From positions 62,001 through 126,000 of the forward strand of contig JAKUCV010004435.1 of assembly GCA_028386065.3 (NCBI GenBank): a stretch of 64,000 nucleotides of DNA. The letters are read 5' to 3'. Shown one piece after another: positions 55,351 to 64,000 of the stretch. This DNA is from Turnera subulata (taxonomy: Eukaryota > Streptophyta > Magnoliopsida > Malpighiales > Passifloraceae). Position 1 is the first letter of the stretch. Every line of letters begins with the position of its first letter. Below the pieces are notes generated by a model. The model saw only the letters and a program-made list of their open reading frames with translations, had not been told where the DNA came from and did no database searches. The translations under genes were made by a program, and so were the position numbers.

Positions 55351-56020
55351 GTTGTTATCATAAAATTGAACCTAGTTCGACTTAAATGCATAATCTTATG
55401 TTCATTTAGACTTATTAAAAGTCTGAATAGGCTCTCAAACCTAAGGAGTCGAATTAGAATACAACTAATTTACACAGTTGTTGACTAATTTTCAGCCCAA
55501 ATTTGGGACAAGCTTTACCTGGGGAGGCCACTACCCATTCCAATTGAAGAAACCCGTGATAGAAACCGGGTCCAATTGACCTGATTGGTCTGGGCTCAAT
55601 AACTTTCTGGCAAAGCTTGATTACATAATCTCCAAGTAGTGTTAAAGAATTCGACCAAAAAAAATAAAGAACAGAAACGAAAATAAAGACAACTTTGAAG
55701 GAAAACACCATTGCATGTGGCAGCCAGCCACTAAAGATTTTATATTCGTGCTCAGCACTAACGCCACCTGTTCGTCTACACTCTTCCACACAAAGCTCTG
55801 TGGCCGCTCAACCTCTAACCCTTTTAGTAAAACAAAAAGAATATCACATCCTTCTAACCAGAGCACTCTTTTACAAAGCTTCACCCTCTCCTCCCTCTCC
55901 CTAAACCCCATCGCATCTTTTGTTTTTTCATTTACTTCAAGTTCTCATTTCACTTTTATCTGCTTTCATTTGGTTCCATCCTCTTTTAATTATTCTGAAT
56001 ATACTTATTCTTTCCTTCCT
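55351..56020. other. Spacer and probable leader of snoRNA locus 2
   Basis: Contains TGGGCT (about 55587) and a weak telo-like CTAAACCCC (about 55901), followed by pyrimidine-rich leader sequence similar in character to that of locus 1. No coding gene. Confidence 0.45.
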
Positions 56021-56026
56021 TTTTTT

Positions 56027-56117
56027 GGCTGTGATGATAAATGCTTTAATCCCAGCTCATCAGAGACCTTTTTCTCCAGGTCTGGGAATTGACTCTTTCC
56101 AGCATTTATCTGAGTTT
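56027..56117 (+). ncRNA. Box C/D-like structured RNA A' (second locus)
   Basis: Paralogue of 33988-34079. C box GTGATGA (56031-56037) and D box CTGA (56110-56113). GATAAATGCT (56036-56045) pairs perfectly over 10 bp with AGCATTTATC (56101-56110). Inner elements TCCCAG/CTGGGA and AGACCT/AGGTCT are kept, while loops and linkers differ. The ninth pair is C:G here and T:A in the first locus. The structure is conserved while the sequence varies. Confidence 0.7.
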
Positions 56118-56223
56118 TTTACATGTGTATGTATACTTCTTTCTAGTTTTTTGGAAATTCTTTGGTATATATTTAGTCTACAGGGTACCATGTAGTTCTT
56201 TTTTCTCTTTCTTTCCTTTTAAT

Positions 56224-56308
56224 GTTCCCCGTGATGAAGTCTTAGAATCCATGCTAATGTATTTGATGGCAGGATGATGCCTAAAATCTTTCTATTCTCT
56301 GAGGGAAC
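56224..56308 (+). ncRNA. Box C/D snoRNA C', 18S guide, snR53-like
   Basis: Terminal stem GTTCCC (56224-56229) / GGGAAC (56303-56308), C box GTGATGA (56231-56237), D box CTGA (56299-56302). It keeps the 11-nt 18S-complementary CCATGCTAATG (56249-56259), but the following D' box is degenerate (TATT rather than CTGA). Guide activity at this position may therefore be weakened relative to 34506-34585. Confidence 0.85.
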
Positions 56309-56587
56309 TCTCTTGCCTACTGTCTTGTCCAATCTGCTAGTATATATGTGGTTATCTGTTGTTTGCAAATGGAGAGGTTCAACATGTATCCAAGTAGCTC
56401 AAAGTGGTACCGAAGTTGTCTAAATGGGGGGTTCTAAGGTTATGAGTAAAACCAAAATTAACTGTCTTAAATTTCCAAACTCCAAAACGTCAATCAAGTG
56501 CTGCAGTCTAGGGGTGAATTGAAGATACTGCATCAATAAAAAGACATCATCTACTTGAAAGAGTTTAATTAAAACCATCTGATTCTT

Positions 56588-57437
56588 TTAGAGTTGGAGG
56601 ACCTTCTTCCAAGAAGGTCTGTTGCTAATATCATCCCACCAGGCACTCACATGTTTCCTGTCCCTTATCAAATGCTCCTTCTTCATTGCACCCACCAAGT
56701 ATTGAGTGAAGGGGAGATGGCTGAGGTCCGCCAGGCTGAAGAAATCCCCTGCCAAGTACTTGGACTTGGAGAGCCTGGCCTCGTAGATGTCCAGCACCTT
56801 TGCCAGCTTCTGCTCGCTCTCTTCTATCACCTTCTGGTCAGCCTCAAAACCCAACGCAGAGGCAAATAGGATGTGAAGAGCCAGGTTGTAGATGTGGGGA
56901 TGGTAGTTGTGTGCCTCCACCTCCAGCCACTGCTCCACTAGACCCTTCTCATCTATTGTCTTCCCCAGCAGATCAGTACCCTGATTCTTGTATTTCTCCG
57001 AGTAGTAACGAATGATTGCTCGCGATTCTGCAAATACTAATCTGATTAGTAGCTTTCCAATCCAAGATTGATTCAGAGATGATATATAGTGGTCAAGATT
57101 AATAATTTTTTTTCTTTTTGTTTTTACCAAAAAGAGTGTAGTCGCCGTCTTGAATTACAGGAACGCATCCAAAAGGCTGAAATGGGATTAACAAGAGAGT
57201 GATTAAGTAGTAGTTTGGGAAGTAGTAGAAAGTTACTACATAAAATAACATAAGACAAGGAGAAGAAGTAGGTGTGTAAAAGGCAAAACGAACCTGCAAG
57301 TTGAGGAAGTCTGGATTTTGGGTCTCTCCCTTGATTATATCAACGGGAACTGTCTCGAATTCAATGCCCTTCTCCAGAAGGCACACCAGTACCCTCTTTG
57401 GAGAAGCATAGGCTGGACCGTACACCTTCACCACCAT
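56588..57437 (-). CDS. Glutathione S-transferase, phi class (GSTF)
   Basis: Three exons on the minus strand: 57437-57294 (48 codons), 57176-57128 (49 bp) and 57027-56588, with GT-AG junctions. The product is 210 residues, the usual phi length. The N-terminal thioredoxin-like domain starts MVVKVYGPAYASPKRVLVCL, with the phi-class catalytic Ser at position 12 (in ASPKR). Then come VPVIQDGDYTLF and ESRAI, where Glu65-Ser66 bind the glutathione glutamyl group. The C-terminal helical domain ends RPSWKKVLQL. The enzyme conjugates glutathione to electrophiles such as xenobiotics or peroxidation products in the cytosol. The three-exon pattern with a tiny exon 2 is typical of plant phi GSTs. It lies downstream of and convergent with the snoRNA locus (280 bp). 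Confidence 0.94.
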
Positions 57438-58964
57438 TCTCCCTCTTTAGATTATCTATGAGGGTAGATAAAATTCTATAAGAAATTGACGAATAGCTAG
57501 ACCCATCTAATTGGATGAAGAACTACTCAATAATGGAATCTCTTTTGACGATAAATGGGAACGAGGGAATGCATACAATACTTGGTATTAATCAGATTCT
57601 CAATTTTGAAATCCTGTGAACAATCTGCACTCAGTGTTGATCATTTGACTCCCATACTATGTCAATACGAGCATACAAATAACTGGAAAAATCTCATTTC
57701 TGCTCTCCACACTATGTTGTTACAATGACAAAGCAAGCTAGCTGCAACACGCTAAACTAGCAAATTGACCATGGCCCATTTACGGCAAGTTGATTTCAAC
57801 AGTAGTTACTGCTTCATATTCTATAGGTAAGACCTACTAGAAAACAAAATTTTGTTCCATGACAATTTGACCAAGCACACAGTATTTGGGTTTTTCTACC
57901 TTATTGATTTCGTTAAAACCCAGAAAGATACAACTTGGCATTCATTAATAGAACATATATCCATCACCCCAAACCACTAAGAGCAGCTGAGGACAATGAA
58001 GAATATAACTCACCAAGAGTTGGAATAGAGGAGACGACCAACTGCAGTAGATGGCTAATGTGTCGCGTATGGCTTTGGAAGCTCAATATTGAGATCCAGC
58101 GAACAATCTGCACTCAGTGTTAACTCTATCTATCTATATATATATATATATATGGAGCGGTGGAAGGGAGAGTGGTTCATGGTTGGTTTGGCTTCCAGAT
58201 ATACATTTAACACGTGAGAATCATAATGCAACTACTTTTTGTTAGGTAGGATTGGGTAAGTACTGCAAGTACTTTGCCTAGGATGTCTTCAATGCATCTA
58301 TAGGTTTTGGGTTTATAATCAGTGCCCTGAAAAAAATTCTAGCCGTCAAGGCAGAGGCATGATCTGTGATCCTCATTGGATCAATGCTCGTCCGCGTCAT
58401 TGGTGTAACATATATTTCAGTTGATAAAAAAAATCCTACAGTGAAGAAAATAATCGGAATCTTACCAATTTTCATTATTTTTACTAATTTTCTTAATTAG
58501 TTATCTGTATTAGTTAATGTAATGGAAATTTCCCCGTGAAATAAATTAGGATCTGTAAGTGATTTTGGCATATCCACTCTTGCATTTGCATTGGGAGAAA
58601 ACTATATAACTCGATGCCAATTTGTATATCATATTCAATCATGGTTCCCTCTTTCATTTTTTCGGGAAATAAATTTTCTTATTTTTCTCAATTTAGAAAT
58701 CTCCAATTGGATATGATATACTAAATAGGAGCACCATAAAAATTGTCTTTGCATTATGGAGATAGATCCATTTGTTCTTCGAATAAAACAAAAATTAGTC
58801 ACATCTCAGTGTGATTGTGTGGTGATATGTAAAAGAAAATTCTCTATATAAAAAAATATATATCTATATCATTCTAATATATTTTTCTAATTAAAAGAAG
58901 AAGATGTAAAAGAAAATAATACTTAAATTACCTTGATTTTGTCGTAGTTTTCCTTTGGAAAATT
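57438..58964. other. Upstream region of the GST gene and intergenic DNA
   Basis: AT-rich. An (AT)n tract lies at about 58135-58154. CAATCTGCACTCAGTGTT occurs near 57621 and again at about 58105, a dispersed pair. No gene was recognised. Confidence 0.45.
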
Positions 58965-59252
58965 TGTAACAGCCCGGGTACTTTTTACGTTTTTACCGTC
59001 ACCGTAAATTTAATTTCACAGTCGTTTACCATTAAAATTAATCTTGGGTAATTACTTAATGGTAATTTATACATCGGATTTCGAAACCGAGCCTTGTCCC
59101 ACGCTCGGGATTTTTCTGCGGATTTTTCAGACCAAGTTGGAATTTTTCGGGCCTAGAAATCTTCAAAAAAGTCGGGATTAACCCCGAGTTATCGGACCAA
59201 AAATAAGGTCAAGGGGGTACATTAGTTATTTTCTGGTCCGGACGGGACACGA

Positions 59253-62200
59253 TGTAACAGCCCGGGTAAAAATTTGGATTTTTACCGGGACTGTAGAAGT
59301 CGATTTACCGAGATTTACTGTTGAATTAATCTTGGGTAATTAATTCAAGGTAAATCAGGAGTCGTTTTTCGAAACCGAAGGTTTTCCCGCGCTCGGGAGT
59401 ATCTTTCTGACTAACCGAGCCTCGGTTTTCAGTACCGAGAGTTGGACGACGCTTAGGAGAATTCAACGGATTTTCCGAGCCCAAGTCATATTTTTGGACT
59501 CGGGACGAAAAATTACAACTATGCCCCTGTCTTCTTCCTTCTCTTCTTTTCTTTTCTTTTTCCCTTTTTCTTTTCTCTTTTCCTTCTCTTTTCTCCTCTC
59601 CCTTTCTTTTCTCCTCCCTCCCGTGAACCAGTTTTCTTTCCCGTGACCGCCGACCCCTCCCATCTTTTCTTCTTTTTCTTCACTTTGTCTTTTTCTCTTC
59701 TTCTTCCCTATAATTTCTTCCTCATTTCTTCTCCCTCTCCCTGTGAACACCACCATCACCGAAACCACCTCCTCCCTTCTTCTTTCTTTTTCCTCCTGCC
59801 GCCGTCGTGAGCAACCGGCCTAGCCGACCGCCACCACAAGCTCCCCGACGCCGCCAGCTCCTCCTCTCCTCCTCCCTTTCCTCTTCCCCGTCGCGAGCAG
59901 CACCAGTGGAGCTCGTCTTCACGCCGCCTCGCTGCTCGGACGAAGCTGACCCGTTGCAAACCCGGAAGCACCTTGCCGACCCGCCTTCTTCCGCCGCCTA
60001 CAGCCGCGCCTTGCCTCGCTGCCTCGCCACCCACGACGACTGACCGCCCCTGCTGCTCGTATGCTCGCCGCCTGCCGCGTCTCGTCGCCTGCCACCTCGT
60101 CTTCCCGCGCCGCCACCTGCATACAAAGGTAAGGGTGACGACCCGTTTGTGAAGGGACGGGTCGGGTCGACCCGCGAGACAGGACTGGGTTGAGTTTGGG
60201 CTAGTGTGGGCTAGGGTTGGCCTTGTGGCTTGGGCCTGCGTCAAGTCTTGTGGGATAGGTTATAATTGGATTTGGATTTAATGTTGGGCCAATCTGAATT
60301 GGTAAAATGTATACCTATGGGAATAATTAATCTGAAAAAAATAATAATAAATAGATTATGTAATCTGAATATATGTATAAACTATATTTTTTGGGAAAAA
60401 TAAATATAAAGTATATGGTTATATTTTGAGGAAATAATAAAGTAACTATCATATTATATTATTTTCAAGGAACTAAGGTAATTAAAATATAGGCTATACT
60501 CTTTGCAAAAAATACCATATGATAACTATATTTTAGGGAAGAATACAATATGTATATATTATTATTCTTGGAAAATATACATAGGTATATTTCTGAAATA
60601 CATATAATTATGCTGAATTATAATTGTTGAAAAAAATATTTTGTCTTAGAAAATAAAAATGTATATATATATTAAATTATATTTATTTTCAGAGTAAGTT
60701 TTTTATGATTATATAATTTCTGGGAAATAACCTATACAACATATGATTAATATATATAATTTTGACAAATAATAATATTTGGTAATTATATTATGATAAA
60801 AAAATTATTAAAAAAATAATAAATAATATTTTAGAAAGTATATATATATACATATGTCATAATTTTCAGAAAATTATAGTAATTATCATTTTGGAAAAAG
60901 GTATAATATTTTAACGAAATATTTTGAAAGGAGTTTTAATTAAAGTAAGGTATCGAAATTATATTCGGAAATACGTACGATAAATATTTTCAGTAGAAGA
61001 TAATAATAACGGATAAGAACCGGGATGGGCTATTTCGCATTTTGGCATCATAGCATACCAAATATGTGCATTTATGTGTATGCATTGTTTGTTGTATAGG
61101 TTATGACATCGAGCAGTTCCTGTGGAACCGGCTTTGGAACCTGTTGAGGATTCCGTATTTGATAATCGGCTAAGGTGAGGTTAAGTAAATATTTATTTAC
61201 ATCCCGTGATATCAAGTTGCTGTTTGCTTACTGTGTTCGATGTTGCTCGTATGATACTTTGTGGCTGAGTATGATTTGTTTTGAGATGATTTTGATTGAT
61301 AATTGTTGCCATCGTTGTTGTTGAGAATATTGCTACTGTTGAGTTGTTGACTATGTGTGACCTTGCTGGTATGATACCTGGTGGTAGTGTATGGTTCTTG
61401 TGTGATGAATTATGTTGATAATTGTTGCCGTTGATGTTGTTGAAATTATTGTTGCTGTTGACATAATTGATGATGTTGGGATTGTGGATATGAGTAAGAC
61501 TGTTGCTGTTGTTGACCGTAGAATTGTGTGAGTTGAGTACCGAGGGTACTACGATGTGATGACAGTTTGATATTGGTTATTATCCAGACGAGCGGAGAGG
61601 CTGCGAGCCTGCTCGGGATAATGAGATAATGGTTGGATGATAGAGATGTGGTAATTAGTCGAGGAAAAAGGAAATAATAAAATTGAATACACTTAGACAT
61701 CTAGCGAGTCACAGTTAAATGTTGGAACAGCCAGATGGTAGTCTTAGATTATGGTGCTGGGGGAGAGTTAGTGGTTGGTGCCTGCTCCCTGTCTGTACCA
61801 AGTTATTGTTATTGTTTGAGCACTGGGGGAGAGTTAGTGGTTGGTGCCTGCTCCCTGTCTGTGCCAGTTATTACGTGGAGGTACCGGGGAGGGGTCCACG
61901 GGCTAGCTAGCTTGACTACCAGGCGACGGCCATCATTTAGCTTGTGATAGGGGCCCTGATAATAAAATTGGAATAGCGTGTCTAGAATCACCAGTGTGTA
62001 TTTAAGGTTCGTGAGAACCTTGGTTATTGTTGTTGTTGTGACTTGGAATAGTTACGGTGTATGTTTATGTATATTTGCTTATGGGTTTACCCGGTGGGCA
62101 CTTCGGACTCACCCCTCACCTGCGGGCTTTCATCCCGTAGGTTGAGTTCTTTGTTGTTCAGGTATATTGCACTCCAGACAGGCTGTTGACGTTTCCCTTG

Positions 62201-62447
62201 GACGGGCTTGGATCCATAGTTTGCATGTGTCGCATACAGTGTTTATGTGAGTTTAAAGTCTTCCGCTGTGCACTATTTTGTTATTATTGGGCCATTGGGC
62301 CAGTTATGTTATTGATATTGTTTTTATTATGGGCTGTTGAGCCCGGATATTTGTTGATTACACTGTATACTGAGTCATGTTGGGCTGGGTTGTCACAGTT
62401 CCGGCTCGTGTTTACTGTGTACGGTAAATTCGGGCCGGGGCGTTTCA
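59253..62447 (+). mobile_element. Inner 3.2 kb LTR (probable solo LTR) nested in its own family
   Basis: Begins TGTAACAGCCCGGGTAAAA and ends CGGGCCGGGGCGTTTCA, with the 5-bp duplication CACGA at 59248-59252 and 62448-62452. There is no recognisable gag or pol, so it is best read as one very long LTR. It includes a C+T-rich segment with Arg/Pro-rich spurious ORFs (59520-60130), an AT-rich block (60290-61020) and GATAATCGGCTAAGGTGAGG at 61161-61180. Confidence 0.85.
61757..61866 (+). repeat. 44-bp direct duplication in the inner LTR
   Basis: CTGGGGGAGAGTTAGTGGTT and the next 24 bases occur at 61757-61800 and 61823-61866 with one difference, separated by 22 bp. Confidence 0.93.
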
Positions 62448-64000
62448 CACGACCCACAAGCTGCACAGCACGAGGCAGCCGCCACCCACTGTGAAGCTTG
62501 TGAGTGGACTGTGCCACCCGTGCTTCGCCAGTTGTTGCCCGTGAACTTCCTATTTTTCTTCCTTTCCTGCACCCTCTCATCATTTTCACTCTGCCTACAA
62601 CCACCCCATTCCCTGCAATTTCTGTAACCTTTCCCCTGCAACCAAACCGATTATAAGATTATATATATATAAAAAAAAACAAAACAACAACACATACACC
62701 ACCCAGGAAACGCCGCCGTTTCCCTCCCCTTCCCCCTTCTTCTTTCTTTTTTCTTTCCTCCTGCCGCTGCCGTCAACCCGCCGCCACCGTCAACCCACCG
62801 CCACCATCAGCACCTCACGCATCTCCACCACCATCCTCCCTCGCTCGCCCCGCCGCGCAGTAGGGACGAGACCGAAGCCTCGCCGCCCTCCTTCTCCCTT
62901 CCTCCGGTCTTCCTCACTGCAGATCCGCGAGCAGAGCCGGCAAGACCCGCTCCTTTCCGCCCGTCATCAGCCGCAGCAGGAAGCGCCGCCAGCCGCCTCC
63001 ACCTCTTCCGCGTCGCCTCCCTCGTCGCCGACGCCTCGCCAACCGCCGCTCGCGCACTGCCGTTCGTCGCCGCCCGAAGAAACCGAGGTGAGCCATCCAC
63101 CAACCCGTGGATGTGTGCTCGACCCATTTCACACGCCGGGCCGTGGCTCTGGGTCGGGTCGACCCGAACGCGCGCCTGGGCTGTGTTGCTGATGGGCTGA
63201 GGACTAGCGGGCCGGGTTGTTGGGCTTGCGCTTGGGCTCCTGTGTGGGCCTGGGTGTGGCCCTGTGTAGTGGATGGGCTTGGACTAATGGCCTAGTCCGA
63301 ATTTAAAAAAAAAAGAAAAAGAAAATATAATTTTGGGAATAATAACCTGGAAATAAAAATAAATTGTGAAAATAATGTTTTGGGGAAAAGTTGGAGAAAT
63401 AATATTCTGAAAAGTAAAAATAGATATAATTTTGCGAATAATTTGTATTTTGGAGAAAAAATATAAATGAGATAAACAATAGTAGAGAAATTAAATAGAG
63501 GAGATAATCATGGAAAAATAATAATAATAATAGTAATTAATAATTTTGGAAAGTACATACTTGTAGGAAAAATATGGAAAGGGTATTAACAAAGTAGGTA
63601 TTGTACAGGAATAAGTAAGGTATTTTGACACTTGAAAATAAATAGTGAATGATGATGATGGTAATGGGAAAATAACCCGGGGGGTAACCGAGACGAGTCA
63701 GTATTTATTTTCGTAATACAGTAGTAGCATGACATTGCATATCACTTATATGTGCATATTATTTGTTTGATATAGGAGTTGATAACGAGCAGATACCTGA
63801 GGAGCCGGACCTGGAGTCTGTTGGGCAGTTTCATAACTGATAATCGGCTAAGGTGAGGATGGATAACCTTGGATATGTGCCTGTAATACTGTGTTTGATT
63901 TTGTGGTTTGATTGAACTGTTGAATCGATTATTGGCTGATATATGATTGCTATGGAAATTGTTGATGATTATTGTTACTATTTATCTGCTGTGGATTTTG

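Larger units (their letters stand above)
58965..64000 (+). mobile_element. Long-LTR element (outer copy), interrupted by a relative, continues past the edge
   Basis: Starts TGTAACAGCCCGGGTAC at 58965. Its sequence resumes at 62453 after the nested copy and includes a pyrimidine-rich G+C leader, an AT-rich block and GATAATCGGCTAAGGTGAGG (63839-63858). These are the same parts in the same order as in the inner copy. No coding domain is visible. The right end is outside the window. Confidence 0.75.

Noticed and set aside
59756..60244. 162-codon minus-strand Arg/Gly-rich ORF
   Set aside because: It lies in the G+C pyrimidine-rich part of the long LTR. It has no domain, and the composition explains the open frame.
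62807..63132. Arg/Gly-rich ORFs near the right end
   Set aside because: Same compositional artefact, in the outer copy of the long LTR.
1..64000. CRISPR arrays, bacterial operons, riboswitches
   Set aside because: No evenly spaced identical repeats or bacterial gene layout. The genes have introns and plant domains.

Overview
The window reads as nuclear DNA of a flowering plant, most likely a eudicot. The evidence is spliced genes with GT-AG introns, PP2-B and phi-class GST gene families, plant-type C/D snoRNA clusters with telo-box promoters, and dense plant retrotransposons. The species cannot be named from the sequence alone. Perhaps two thirds of the window is mobile DNA. The low-copy genes sit in the gaps.

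Layout. 1-6140: a decayed L1-type LINE on the minus strand, running off the left edge. 6885-15772: an F-box pseudogene on the minus strand, split by a 7.4 kb Tork-like copia element (7883-15261, 5-bp TSD). Two solo LTRs with their own TSDs are nested inside that copia. 16100-18602: a second F-box pseudogene whose 5' side took a 5'-truncated LINE (14-bp TSD). 20560-24375: an apparently intact three-exon RING + PHD nuclear protein gene. 28092-33331: two tandem F-box/PP2-B lectin genes, the second with a 2.3 kb intron holding another truncated LINE. 33670-34585: a polycistronic C/D snoRNA locus. 35491-37521: a Mutator-like element (9-bp TSD, about 300-bp TIRs). 37930-45420: the 3' end of a Sire-like copia whose 3' LTR contains a solo LTR that contains another solo LTR. 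46234-47394: an intact single-exon F-box/FBA gene. 48124-48566: a truncated GST copy. 49124-55345: a complete but dead copia with identifiable LTRs, internal tandem repeats and a 5-bp TSD. 56027-56308: a second, smaller snoRNA locus paralogous to the first. 56588-57437: an intact phi GST gene (minus strand). 58965-64000: a long-LTR element that received a 3.2 kb LTR of its own family.

Functional content. Intact-looking genes are the RING/PHD gene, two PP2-B F-box genes, one FBA-type F-box gene, one GSTF gene and two snoRNA clusters. F-box genes dominate: three look functional and two are broken, and the three families differ from one another. They would act as substrate receptors of SCF ubiquitin ligases. 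The RING/PHD protein is probably a chromatin-associated E3. The snoRNA loci look like stand-alone polycistrons transcribed from a telo-box/site II promoter. One member carries an 11-nt guide matching a conserved 18S rRNA segment.

Most unusual signals: (1) the paired snoRNA loci, including a C/D-like RNA (33988-34079 and 56027-56117) whose box-enclosed interior folds into a long hairpin with a compensatory base-pair change between paralogues; (2) a 21-bp tandem duplication spanning a 5' splice site in the second PP2-B gene; (3) a datable series of nested insertions, one confirmed by an unoccupied sister copy in the same window. Recognition of families and rRNA complementarity rests on memory of those families. 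No database search was possible.
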